This document shows, piece after piece, positions 48,313-58,681 of a DNA stretch of 64,000 nt. A program made the position numbers and the translations under genes. The first letter of the stretch is position 1; every line of letters begins with the position of its first letter. The notes beneath the pieces were generated by a model that was given only the letters and a program-made list of their open reading frames with translations, made no database searches and had not been told where the DNA came from. The DNA is from Isoperla grammatica (lineage: Eukaryota > Arthropoda > Insecta > Plecoptera > Perlodidae): NCBI GenBank assembly GCA_945910005.1, contig OX246737.1:80438245-80502244 (forward strand), read 5' to 3'.

Positions 48313-49063
48313 TAGTTACATTATTCCTATACGTGTCCACCACAAAAATCAGATCTTTTCCCTCCCTGTGAGTAACGTTCAACCTCCTCTCCTGCCATCT
48401 ACTAGACAACCCACTGTTACATTTTTTTTTACAATAATGTGACAAATTCGCGCCTGTGTCTGCGGTGTATTGTACACGACAGCAAGCAGCAACAGACAAG
48501 CAAGCAAATCGGCCGGCGTCCCCCCCCCCCCCCCCCCCCCAACAACACCAGCCCAAAATGACCCGCTGGGCGCTGGCGCAAGGGTATACTGTTTTAATCT
48601 TTGCGCGTGGCAGTCTGCTACCGAGGCAAGATAAGATGATAATAATATCGAATCTAGTTTTGTTTCTGACTGAAGCAAATCTCACATGAATAAGAATTTA
48701 TAATTTATAAAATTATAATACACAGGACATGATGTAACTGCAGAAAAGATAAAATGACCCAAGCTTGAAACTTGAAATATTATAAACCTTACAGTCGACC
48801 ATAAGAGAAAAATAAGTTGATTGACTTGATTACATTCAGATCAGACCGATCTCAGCGGTAATACTATGTTCACACTAGGCTAGGTAACAGCAGTTAAGCC
48901 ACTAACTTCTGTTAAGAATGTAATGTGAACGTAACGCAGTTAGCCCTAACTGACATCAAGCACTAACTGCGTTTGGCGAACGTAGTTAGCGGGTAAGACT
49001 ATGTTCACACTAGGCTCGCTAACGGCTAACAGCGGTTAGCGACGTTCAAGGTCGTTCGATATA
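48313..49063. other. Unassigned flank with C-tract and small repeats
   Basis: No recognisable gene. It has a pure 21-base C-run (48,520-48,540). A 19-base motif, ACTATGTTCACACTAGGCT, occurs twice (48,862 and 49,002), each time followed by GTTAGC/GCTAAC-type inverted motifs, suggesting two partial MITE ends. Confidence 0.45.
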
Positions 49064-49146
49064 TTTGTAGTAGTAGTATCTTTATTATTAGCATAAATGC
49101 TATTTTTCATTTACATAAGTACATAAATATACAAGAACAGACATAG

Positions 49147-49614
49147 TTACATTCTTTTACATTTACATTCTTTAATCCAGGTCCAACATTCTCTTCTAAA
49201 TTTATAACTATCCTTAATATCCCTTATGTTTTGTGGTACACGATTAAATATATTTATACCTCTAATAAAAATTGATTTTTCTCCAAATCCACTGCATGTT
49301 TATTCTTTTTACAAAAATATTTGTTTTATTTCGTAGGTTATATTTTTGTATTTCAGAGTTCAAAATCAATTTCTTACTTAAGTAATTTGGTGCCTTTCCA
49401 TGAGATATTTTATTTATGAGGCATAATGTATTTAGCAGTATTCGCTCCTTCATTGTTTGCCAACATAGTGCTTCACACATCTTGGTTATAGATGTTTCTC
49501 TGTTTACTCGCAGAATACTTCTCATAGCTTTGTTTTGAATTTTCTGAAGTATCTCTATCTCATTTTTATTTAACATAAATAGTATGGAACTGCAATAATC
49601 TATGATAGGAGCAA
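49147..49614 (-). pseudogene. LINE reverse transcriptase C-terminal remnant (Jockey/R1-like)
   Basis: The reading frame begins at the MITE edge (IVAPIIDYCSSILF) and continues ILQKIQNKAMRSILRVNRE and LNTLCLINKISHG...YNLRNKTN, the region after the RT domain shared by Jockey/R1-type LINEs. Near 49,285 the frame breaks; the expected continuation is in another frame (EKSIFIRGINIFNRVPQNI...) and stops at 49,147. So it is a 5'-truncated copy with at least one frameshift. The 3' UTR runs to about 49,065, where AATAAAG is followed by a short TAC-repeat tail. Confidence 0.8.
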
Positions 49615-49619
49615 CAATA

Positions 49620-49919
49620 GGGCACTAGCAACACCAAAAGACAACAATGAAACAAATGAATTGAATCGATGGACAAACAACAAGCTGTCAAAAAATAATT
49701 TCGTCTGATTTTGGAAAACAAAGCAAAAAACAAACAAATACACATACAAAACTTCCACTTAGTCGTTGTCTATCATAAAAAGTTTTAAATGGCGAGCAGT
49801 AACTATTGCTACACTTGTTTTTATTTCTATGGTTGCAATTTTATTATTTTGACAGCGGATGGTTGTCCATCAGTTTAATTCATTTGTTCCATTGTTGTCT
49901 TTTGGTGTTGCTAGTGCCC
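49620..49919. mobile_element. 300-bp MITE with TA target duplication
   Basis: Terminal inverted repeats of more than 30 bp starting GGGCACTAGCAACACCAAAA, with matching complement at the right end, flanked by TA on both sides (49,618-49,619 and 49,920-49,921). TA duplication suggests a Tc1/mariner-type transposase acting in trans. The interior has no coding capacity. It lies at the 5' edge of the LINE remnant. Confidence 0.75.
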
Positions 49920-49921
49920 TA

Positions 49922-50480
49922 TTGCTTGATAGATCTGGATTTTGGATAGATCCTGTGTCAACTGTTCACACTGGAATCGATGTATGAGCAAGGTGTGACG
50001 TCATGCACAGCCACCGCGGTACTATATTTAGTGATTTTATGACTATATATAAGGCTGTGCACGGCTTTTGGCTCTGTTTGAAATACGTGTTTTGTTTTGT
50101 ACTGTCATACTGGACACTGTCCATATTTAACATACAAGAAGGCGGCGACACGCAACACTAGCGCTACTAACGGCTTGAGGAGATACGGCGATGATGGCCG
50201 CTTGATTCAATGTTATTTTCGCACTTTAAAACTTGTTAGTAAAGCTAGCAATTACGCATCATTGTACTGAAAACATATGTAGCAGACTAAGTTATGATTG
50301 CCATTTATAATTATAACCAAATTAATCTAAAATAACTTTTAGTATGTAAGTAAAAGATGTGCGAAACAATGTGTGTAAAACAAACATTACAGGTGCCGTT
50401 TATGTTATTACGCGACGCTTTTAGGGGGGTGAATGATGAAAAAGCGATGGTACAGGGTTGGGGACGGGAGAAATGTGTGA
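49922..50480 (+). other. Unassigned stretch with candidate promoter
   Basis: No gene recognised. A perfect CRE (TGACGTCA, 49,996-50,003) lies 41 bp before a TATA-like TATATATAAG (50,044-50,053). This spacing fits a Pol II promoter firing rightward near 50,075, but no downstream coding exon was found; it may belong to an old retroelement. Confidence 0.3.
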
Positions 50481-50485
50481 CATCA

Positions 50486-50640
50486 CATAAATCTCTATAT
50501 ATATGTATAAAAGCAAGTGTCTTACTGAGTGAGTGGGTGACTGACTGACTGACTGACTGACTCATCAACGCACAGCTCAAACTGTTCAACCTAGGAACTT
50601 GAAATTTGGTAGGTACGTGGCTATTATGACGAAACCACCC
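50486..50640 (+). repeat. Head of minisatellite element with GACT microsatellite
   Basis: ATATATATGTATAAAAGCAA leads to GACT repeats (about 50,541-50,563) and then a core (CTTGAAATTTGGTAGGTACG). This head-microsatellite-core layout resembles microsatellite-bearing Helitron-derived elements of invertebrates. The ~145-bp tandem repeats follow directly. Confidence 0.5.
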
Positions 50641-51778
50641 ATTAACGAAGGATTTTTGAAAATTCTGTCCATAAGAGGATGAAAAAAGGGGTTCAAGTCA
50701 TTTTTTATAATACTTATATTTCAACAACAGAAGGTATTACAGACGTCAAAATTGGTACTTAGATTCTCCATTAAAAATAGACATAATATGTTTTACCGTT
50801 TTTTAGAAAGTCATATGAATGGGAGTGAAAACAGGGGGTTGAATTTTTTTATGACTATACCTATGTCTCGAAAACGGGAGATGCTACAAACGTGAAAATT
50901 GATATTTAGGCTCCTTTTTACAAAATAAGAAACATGTGTTTTGCCATTTTCCGAAAATCCACTTAAGGGGTGAATACTGGGGGTGTTTTAAAATCTCGAA
51001 AACTGAACATGTTACAGTTGTGAAAATTAAGTGTAAGTTTCTGCTTTAAAAATAAATAAACATGTGTTTCACCATTTCCCAAAAATCCAGTTAACGGGGG
51101 TGAAAAGAGGGGGTAAATTAAGAACACCAATATCTCAAAAACCGAAGGTGTTACATACGTGAAAATAGATGGTTCGATTCTCCTTCAAAAATAAAGGAAT
51201 ACATAGTTTACCACTTTCTTAAAATCCTGTTAAGGAGGATGAAAAGGGATGGTGAAGTAGAGGGGGTGAATTTTTAATCTCTAAAACCGAAGATATTTGA
51301 GACGTGAAAATTGATGCCTAGATTCTTCTTCAAAACTAAAAAAACATGTATTAAACCATTTTTCAAAAAACTAATAAAGGGTGGCGAAAAAGGGGGTATG
51401 TTTTTAAAAATAAAGATGCAGCTATAACTCAAAAAACCGAGACAGTTACTCTTTGAATATTGGTATTAAAATTCTAATTTAAAAACAAAGAAACACATGT
51501 TATGCCATTCTCTGAAAATCCAGGTAACCCCCTTACGTAACTTACGGAGCGGGGGTGTTTTTTTTTTTAAATTGCTATATCTAATAACTGATTATGGTAA
51601 ACGTAACAGACTTGAAAATTGGTATAGTTATTTCTTGTATCACAAAGAAATAAGTTTTTTAATATTGTTAGCAAATCCAATTAAGGGGTGAACACAGGGG
51701 GTTATTTCTTTAAAAGTCACAAACGGAACATGTTATGGTCGTTAAATATGGTATTTAGATTCTCCTTCAAAAACATAT
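50640..51778 (+). repeat. ~145-bp minisatellite, forward arm
   Basis: About eight degenerate monomers, each with ACCATTTTCCGAAAATCCA, AGTTAAGGGGGTGAAAAGGG, an AT-rich stretch with CTCAAAAACCGAAGATGTTA, and TTAGATTCTCCTTCAAAAAT. Anchors lie near 50,651, 50,800, 50,945, 51,075, 51,212, 51,357, 51,505 and 51,662. It is interrupted at 51,778 by the LTR element and resumes at 56,929. Confidence 0.75.
51775..51778. repeat. Target site duplication ATAT, left copy
   Basis: ATAT precedes the TGTAGTGTG start of the 5' LTR and recurs after the 3' LTR. Confidence 0.75.
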
Positions 51779-52710
51779 TGTAGTGTGAAAATGGAAGTTT
51801 ATTCATTTTCACACTGGATTCCTTCACTGTCGTGTTTTATTCTACTTGATTGTGACATGGGTAAACAACACTCAGTTTTGATCACAATCAGGTAGTTGCT
51901 GAGCTGGCTATTATGTAATCATCAATCTAGGGCAACAATACTAACATTAGAATACTGACACAGCATAATGGTCATACAAGTAATTTGGTAACTTTGCTGT
52001 GTCAGGGGTTTTGGGAGGCCCAGTTGGATTGTTGTTAGGAGTTTGGTCTGAGCCCCACTCTTGCATTTTGGCTTGAGTGGGGGGTCGAACCATGTAGGTT
52101 GATGAGTGATTATAGTCATGAGCAGCTAGCACAAGCCAAAGAAGGGGTAAAGGGGGGGAAGGTGACGTGATACGGTCGAGGTGGATTAAAAGTGGGGAGT
52201 CTGGAGAGTCGGGGGGAGAGACGGGTTTGAGGAGCCGTTGAGGATGGACGCACATGTGAGCGCATGAAGATAGGACGGGCGAGAGCGACCGGCGGTGCCA
52301 TGGGGCACAAGGACTATCCCCGAGGAACGAACCAAGGAGTCACGAGGGACGAACGGACGGGGCGAAAGCCAACCAAGGTAGTGTGACTCCTTAGTAATAG
52401 ATTAGAGGGAGATAGATAAAGATCGGGACGCCACGTCTTTGCCACGGTAGGATGAATGTCTATTGTCTATTGTGTAACATAATAAATGTACGGTTCCTCG
52501 ATGTTTGAACCCAGGACTGTTGATTTAAGTTCCTTGTCTCCCGGCCTTCCTCAGACATAGCAACGATCCCAAATGTACGAGTTCACGTATGTCAAGAGAG
52601 GGTTACGTCCCCAGTGAAACCTTGTGACAGCCGACCTGAACATGGGTTCGAGTCCCGTACCAGGGTGGTAGGGACAGGGGTGGGTCGGCGCGTGAATTCG
52701 GTACACGACA
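51779..52710 (+). repeat. LARD 5' LTR
   Basis: 932 bp, TGTAGTGTG to ACACGACA. A 12-bp inverted repeat (AGTGTGAAAATG, 51,782-51,793; complement 51,804-51,815) sits at its tip. AATAAA near 52,490 could be the polyadenylation signal. A tRNA T-arm-like GGTTCGAGTCCCG is at 52,645-52,657. Confidence 0.9.
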
Positions 52711-52711
52711 A

Positions 52712-52972
52712 AGTTGGTGGGGGCGCCGGGGTGAGAAGTTGGTGGAGACTGCCGGTTCCAATTTGATTTATGACAAATTGGTTTATCACGAAAGTTATTT
52801 GCTATGTCGATGGAAGCGCCGGTTTGTTTGATTTCGTTAACGTAGTTCCATCTTTGGTTTATGAAATACCAGTTAGTGGTGCCGCCTGTCTTGAAATAAT
52901 TTGTTTTTTTGACATGCCAAATTTGGTATAGGCGCTGACTTTGTCTTCAACAAAGTTGTTAGAGGCACCGGT
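52712..52972 (+). repeat. Priming region with PBS-like degenerate repeats
   Basis: The first motif after the LTR, AGTTGGTGGGGGCGCCGG, is in primer-binding position. Five looser versions follow: AGTTGGTGGAGACTGCCGG (52,738), GTCGATGGAAGCGCCGG (52,806), AGTTAGTGGTGCCGCC (52,871), TTTGGTATAGGCGCTG (52,922) and AGTTGTTAGAGGCACCGG (52,954). Confidence 0.5.
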
Positions 52973-55900
52973 TTTCTTTTGTTTTCTGTGATTTTGCATG
53001 TCTGAGATGATTTTGTTTTGTTGTTTTATCGCTACCGTGGTATTAAGATGTAGCGTACCTGTTGAGTGTTATTGTGTGAGTCTCTTTCTCTCTGCTCGCT
53101 CTCTCTCTATGTTGATAGCCTCTCTGCACTGGAGGATTGATTATTGCTTGTTGTGTTGTTTCTTTGTATGTGTGTCAGCGTCGTGATTAACCTCGCTGCG
53201 TCGAGATTTTAGTTCGGTCTCAGGCGGGACGAGTGGTAAGTCTTAACCCGGACGGCTTTTAGGTCAAATTCTTGCTACTTAGTCCGTATGAGACAGTTCT
53301 TATGAGAACTGCTTTTGAACTTCTGTTCGAGCATCTATTGACATTGTCGGCGGATTGGCGCGATCTTGTCCTGCCAGGGACTATGTTCATCGTGCTAGGT
53401 TCGAGTCCCGCTTTCGTCGTCGTATTGCGTATGGTTTAGTTTCTTCATTGTTTAATGTGAGTTGTTCCGTGTGTCATTGAGCGCAGCTACGCACGTCAGC
53501 AGTTTGCTCGCATGAAGAAGGCTATAGTTATAGCTTGGCAATCACTTTTTGTCTACAGTTAATCACGATGTTCTATTGTATGTGTATTGTGGATGAATGT
53601 AGACATGTGTAAATGTGCGTGTGTGTTTTGAGTGCATGTTCTCTCTTTGGTTTATGGATGTTCTTGTTTCAAGTACGTGTTTAGGTGACAATTGGTCGCG
53701 AGGGAGGACGCTGTTCTTTGCATTATGTGATTATCCTAATTGAGGATAGTTTTGTGTTTTCTATGTTTTGTGGTATAACTGGTGTGTGATTGTGATTCTA
53801 CCTGCAGGTGAGTGATGTGTGTTTTGCAGTTCATGGGTGTCGCGATTGTCCTCGTTGAAGTGACGGCTAATGTGTCTTCTTTGTTATCGTGTCGTCACGC
53901 TTAGCCTCGTTGCGTGGTAAGGCGGTTTGCTCATGGCTGTATGGTTGCATGTGTTTCTTGTATGTATGGTATTTTTGCTTGTTTGTCTATGTGTTTCTTT
54001 ATAGTTTTTTTTTCTTTTCATATTACTGCTGATACGTGGATTTGGCTCTATGCGCATTCACGTGGCGTTGTTGTAACACGTTGTATAATGTAAAGTGCGT
54101 GCAGCTTGGTAGCAAAGTATTGTGTTGTTACGCAAACAAATGTGTTGTGCGTCGCGGTCAGTGATACTGGATTGCTGAGTTGCTGACTGTGTAGCCCCCT
54201 TTTGCAATGGGTAAAGGGGGGGCTAGATATTTTGACTGCCCTGGTAGCTCGGATTTCGTGAGCTCGGGCGGGTTGGTCGCTACAGGCGGCCAGGAATCAT
54301 TGAGTTTATTGCAGTCATTTTAGGCGGCTCGGGACGGTACGAGGTCCACTTTTACCCTAGTGGGGTGTTTTTGTCGGTTTGGGGGGGTGGCTAGTGCTCG
54401 GTTGGGCCTGTGTTGCATTGTCTTTGGTTCGAGGCCCGACGCGAGCTTAGTCGTACCGCGCGCGGACGCTGGACCGCTGGCTGATGATGCGACTGCGATA
54501 TAGCCAGGTCCGCGCGTAGGCGGCATCCACTCTGACACGGCAGCTGTATACCCTGTGCACGGTTAGATCTGGCATTGCTATCTGTTGTGTTTGACGTTGT
54601 TTTTCGTTGGACTCGACTTTCGTAAGTGTGATTTATTTCTGTCGGAATGTCCATAGTGGGTTAGGCTATATCTAGGTTATGTTCGCGTTATAGTCTTCAA
54701 CTACATTGTTGGGATTGTTGGAATCCCAGTCGTTTTTTTTTTCTTCTAAAAAACTAGGTTTATTTGTACACTGTGTATTGACTTTAGGTTTAGGTTTAGG
54801 CTAATTTAGCTCTAGGTTTGTTGGACATTTCGGAGTTTGCCACACTTGATCGAGGCCTCGATCAAGTGTAGTAAATTTGATTGCTTAGCAAAGTTGAGTT
54901 TGTGGATTCCGACGTTGACGCAATTTGATAATTGCTATGAGCATTTTCTTATGTGTGTAGTTTCCTGCTAAGCAAGAGTCGAGTATTCTTAGTGGTTGTG
55001 ATTGTCTCTTTAGGTGGCTGGTGGGAATCAGCATTTGATGCGTGGATTCCACTGTTTTTTTGTCTATGCACCGTAATTAATTAGTAATTCGTAGAGAGAG
55101 GGAGCAGGGAGGGAAGCCTGGTTTCACTATGTGCTGACGGCTGGTGTCATGACGCAATAATATCTGCAGTGCTGCTCGGAGCGGTCATGTCGGTGGCGTA
55201 TTGTAATTGTTTATATGTGTCACGCAGTCAAGGTCGCTCCCTCAAGTCAGCTGTTCAGTGTGACGTAAGACAACAATAGTGAAACCGCTTTGATTGCACA
55301 GTATGGTGTAACCGAGGGATGCAGTAGCGGGATGCAATTCTGCTGGTGTTTTGTTTTATGTTCCAGTTGGTTTTGCATCGCCGATCTGTGTTCGACCGAC
55401 GATCTGTTGACCTGGGTGGTTGGGACTGCCGTCAGCAGGTCAAAGGTGAAATGTCTTCGGAGCGAAGAATTGTTCGTTTCCGAAGTCCACATTGTATGAA
55501 GAGGAACCGTAGAATTTTTGAAATTTTACTTTATTTACTTTCTTGTCGTTTGTGTTTTTTTTAAATGGTTTTAAAATTTTTTTTGAATCTTTGAAATTTT
55601 ATTTCATTTAATTTATTGTAATTTGTTTGGAAATGGTTTAAGCCTATACGGATTGTTTGTTTTGTTTTAAAGTTTAAGTCTGGTTATTGTTGCAGAGCAT
55701 GGTCTCTTTTAAGATCATGTCTCTTTAGCTTCCTTTTAGCATGTATCAGTGGCAAGGGCGTGGAGTTACGTTTTGGAGGTTGGGTGTGACACGTACCGTC
55801 CGTTCGCTCGTCGTTATCTCAGTACCTTCTCGCCGACCGTGTTATGCACCTACCACCGTTTTGGATTACTTAGAGTATAGGGGGAGGGGGAGCTTGAATT

Positions 55901-55996
55901 TAATTCTGGTCCTTCTTCCTACTACCGGTGTTGATTGTACCTTTTTGGCGGTAAGACACGACACCATCAGAGACGATGGATGTTTAAGCGGGGGGA
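52973..55996 (+). other. LARD interior, non-coding
   Basis: T/G-rich on the + strand, no protein domain found in any frame. It holds further T-arm-like motifs (GGTTCGAGTCCCG at 53,398-53,410; GGTTCGAGGCCCG at 54,426-54,438), a 28-bp perfect palindrome at 54,842-54,869 and a short TTTAGG triplet run near 54,783. The polypurine tract GCGGGGGGA is at 55,988-55,996. Confidence 0.7.
54842..54869. other. 28-bp perfect palindrome in LARD
   Basis: ACACTTGATCGAGG followed without spacer by its own inverse complement. In RNA it would form a hairpin or kissing-dimer site. Confidence 0.8.
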
Positions 55997-56928
55997 TGTA
56001 GTGTGAAAATGGAAGTTTATTCATTTTCACACTGGATTCCTTCACTGTCGTGTTTTATTCTACTTGATTGTGACATGGGTAAACAACACTCAGTTTTGAT
56101 CACAATCAGGTAGGTGCTGAGCTGGCTATTATGTAATCATCAATCTAGGGCAACAATACTAACATTAGAATACTGACACAGCATAATGGTCATACAAGTA
56201 ATTTGGTAACTTTGCTGTGTCAGGGGTTTTGGGAGGCCCAGTTGGATTGTTGTTAGGAGTTTGGTCTGAGCCCCACTCTTGCATTTTGGCTTGAGTGGGG
56301 GGTCGAACCATGTAGGTTGATGAGTGATTATAGTCATGAGCAGCTAGCACAAGCCAAAGAAGGGGTAAAGGGGGGGAAGGTGACGTGATACGGTCGAGGT
56401 GGATTAAAAGTGGGGAGTCTGGAGAGTCGGGGGGAGAGACGGGTTTGAGGAGCCGTTGAGGATGGACGCACATGTGAGCGCATGAAGATAGGACGGGCGA
56501 GAGCGACCGGCGGTGCCATGGGGCACAAGGACTATCCCCGAGGAACGAACCAAGGAGTCACGAGGGACGAACGGACGGGGCGAAAGCCAACCAAGGTAGT
56601 GTGACTCCTTAGTAATAGATTAGAGGGAGATAGATAAAGATCGGGACGCCACGTCTTTGCCACGGTAGGATGAATGTCTATTGTCTATTGTGTAACATAA
56701 TAAATGTACGGTTCCTCGATGTTTGAACCCAGGACTGTTGATTTAAGTTCCTTGTCTCCCGGCCTTCCTCAGACATAGCAACGATCCCAAATGTACGAGT
56801 TCACGTATGTCAAGAGAGGGTTACGTCCCCAGTGAAACCTTGTGACAGCCGACCTGAACATGGGTTCGAGTCCCGTACCAGGGTGGTAGGGACAGGGGTG
56901 GGTCGGCGCGTGAATTCGGTACACGACA
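55997..56928 (+). repeat. LARD 3' LTR
   Basis: 932 bp, the same length as the 5' copy; the only difference I saw is GGTAGGTGCTG here against GGTAGTTGCTG near 51,892. Confidence 0.9.
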
Positions 56929-56932
56929 ATAT
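56929..56932. repeat. Target site duplication ATAT, right copy
   Basis: Follows the ACACGACA end of the 3' LTR; minisatellite sequence continues after it. Confidence 0.75.
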
Positions 56933-56995
56933 TAACAATTTTGTATTACAATTTTTGAAAATACAGTTTAGGGGGGGGGGGGGGGGGGGGGGTAA
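56933..56995 (+). repeat. Minisatellite forward arm, continuation with G-tract
   Basis: Completes the monomer split by the LTR element (TTTTTGAAAATACAGTTTA, then the G-rich part), here expanded to a pure run of 22 G (56,971-56,992). Confidence 0.65.
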
Positions 56996-57059
56996 AATAA
57001 AAAATCTATATTCACAGGTGGTGAATTATTATATTATATAACTATTATTATATAACTGG

Positions 57060-57910
57060 ATTTTTTTTAAATGCTAAAACATATTTCTAATTGTTTTTAA
57101 AATTGACTAAATACCAATTTTCATAGTTACATCATTTTTTAAACAACCCCCATTTTCGCCACCCATTACTGGATTGTCGAATGATAGTAAAATATGTTTT
57201 TCTTTCTTTTTAAATAAGAATCCTTGTACCAAATTTTACGTCTGGAACATTTCGGGTTTTTGAGTTAAAAAAAAAAAAACACCCCCTCATTCTATCGCTC
57301 CTTTTCAACCCTCTCGAGTGGATTTCAGGAAAATGGTACAGCACATATTTCTTCATCTTTAATGAAGAATCTAACTACCAATTGTCACGTCTGTAACATC
57401 TTCGGTTTTTGAGATATGGTGTTCTCATGATCGAAAAATCACCCCCTCTATTCACCCCCGTTCACTGAATTTTGGTAAATATTGTAAAACTGTGTTCCTT
57501 TATTTTTGGAGGAGAATCTAACTATTAATTTTTACGTCTGTAACATGTTCGGTTTTTGAGCTGTAAAATCACCCCCCGTGTTCATCCCCCCAATTGGTTT
57601 TTCGGAAAATGGTAAAACACGTGATTCTTTATATTAAAAGAAGAACCTAAATACAAATTTGCACCCTTATGTCATCTTTGGTATTAGAGTTATAGATATG
57701 CTCATAAAAAATTCAACCCCCGTTTTCACCCCTCTTAACTGGATTTTCGAAAAATGGTAAAACTACTTTTTTTTGTTTACAATGGAGAGCCTATGTACCA
57801 ATTTTCAGGTCTATAGCACGTTTAGTTGTTGAGATTTAGGTAGTCTAATGAAACATTTCCACCCCCTTTTTAACCCCCTTAGGGTCGGAATTTTTAAAAA
57901 TCCTTTCTTA
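57060..57910 (-). repeat. ~145-bp minisatellite, inverted arm
   Basis: About six monomers in the opposite orientation to 50,640-51,778; CCCCC/ACTGGATTTTCG anchors near 57,150, 57,310, 57,445, 57,575, 57,720 and 57,860. With the forward arm it forms a large imperfect inverted repeat centred near 57,030. Confidence 0.75.
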
Positions 57911-58267
57911 GGGATTGACTTCATTATAAGAGCAACGTAATTTCAAATATCATAATAGTCTACCCATCGGTATTGGTTACGTATCTTAGTAACAATATTC
58001 TTATCATGTTAGGATCTCCTCTTGCCGCTTGAGAGCAGCACTACCTACATGTCGCAGCAAATTTAGGCCAGTGTCCCGTATTATTGTAGTAAGGTATTTG
58101 GTTGAAGTAATAACAACATGCCGTTTGAAGAACAAAAAGAGTTTTTTGTGTCTCTTCAACACCTTTTCTGCCTTCTCTGCAATACCTCCCGAACACGAGA
58201 AATCCATAGCTTCACGAATTTTACTAACGTACGACGAATTAAATGAAATAGCGGAATAGCCTAGGCC
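57911..58267. other. Unassigned stretch
   Basis: Open on both strands for 70-90 codons (58,004-58,270), but neither peptide resembles a family I know, and each is a shadow of the other. No gene is claimed. Confidence 0.4.
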
Positions 58268-58322
58268 CAAAGATTAGACAGTACTGTCCAAGGAGGTTCC
58301 TCCTTGGTACTGTCTAATCTTT
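58268..58322. other. Long hairpin
   Basis: CAAAGATTAGACAGTA...CCAAGGAGG, then TT, then the inverse complement; 25 paired bases with one 3-nt bulge. Confidence 0.8.
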
Positions 58323-58348
58323 GCTAGGCCTACCAAGGAACTGTCACA

Positions 58349-58645
58349 CCAACTAGCAACACCAAAAGACAACAATGAAACAAATGAATTGAATCTATGG
58401 ACAATCAACAAGCTGTCAAAAAATAATTTCGTCTGGAAAACAAAACAAAAAACAAACAAATACACATACAAAACTTTCATTTAGTCGTTGTCCATCATTA
58501 AAAGTTTTAAATGGCGAGCAGTTACTATTGCTATACACTTGTTTTTATTTCTATGGTTTGCAATTTTATTATTTTGACACCTGATGGTTTGTCAATCAGT
58601 TCAATTTATTTGTTCCATTATTGTCTTTCGGTGTTGCTCACCGCC
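58349..58645. mobile_element. Second copy of the 300-bp MITE
   Basis: Same orientation and near-colinear with 49,620-49,919 (ACTAGCAACACCAAAAGACA start, ATGGCGAGCAG core, GGTGTTGCT end), but with a 7-bp deletion, small indels and eroded outer ends, so it is older. Confidence 0.75.
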
Positions 58646-58681
58646 TGGTATCTTTTGAAAACATGTATGAATTTCAACAAG

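Larger units (their letters stand above)
51779..56928 (+). mobile_element. Non-autonomous LTR retrotransposon (LARD-like)
   Basis: 5,150 bp with two 932-bp LTRs and a 3,286-bp interior lacking any gag or pol-like frame (longest frame under 90 codons). It has a priming region after the 5' LTR, a G-rich purine tract before the 3' LTR and a 4-bp target duplication. I saw one difference between the LTRs, so the insertion is very recent. Such large derivatives are known to depend on proteins of an autonomous relative; the partner is not in this window, as the Gypsy at 10.7 kb has unrelated LTRs. Confidence 0.85.

Noticed and set aside
48520..48540. C-run here and G-run at 56,971-56,992 as functional quadruplex sites
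   Set aside because: Pure homopolymers are prone to slippage and sequencing error; nothing nearby supports a function.
48284..48685. Antisense frames of 99 and 133 codons
   Set aside because: They read through the C-tract as glycine or proline runs and through the lone 3' terminus; no domain.
51947..52255. 102-codon - strand frame in both LARD LTRs (also 56,165-56,473)
   Set aside because: Low-complexity proline/serine composition; its double occurrence is explained by the LTR copies.
52615..52680. tRNA gene in the LARD LTR
   Set aside because: Only a T-arm-like motif is present; no acceptor pairing, D-arm or anticodon arm can be built.
54780..54802. TTTAGG repeats as telomeric sequence
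   Set aside because: Only about three copies, inside a retrotransposon.
58004..58270. Overlapping 88-codon (-) and 76-codon (+) frames
   Set aside because: Neither shows a recognisable domain, and both strands being open is common at this length.
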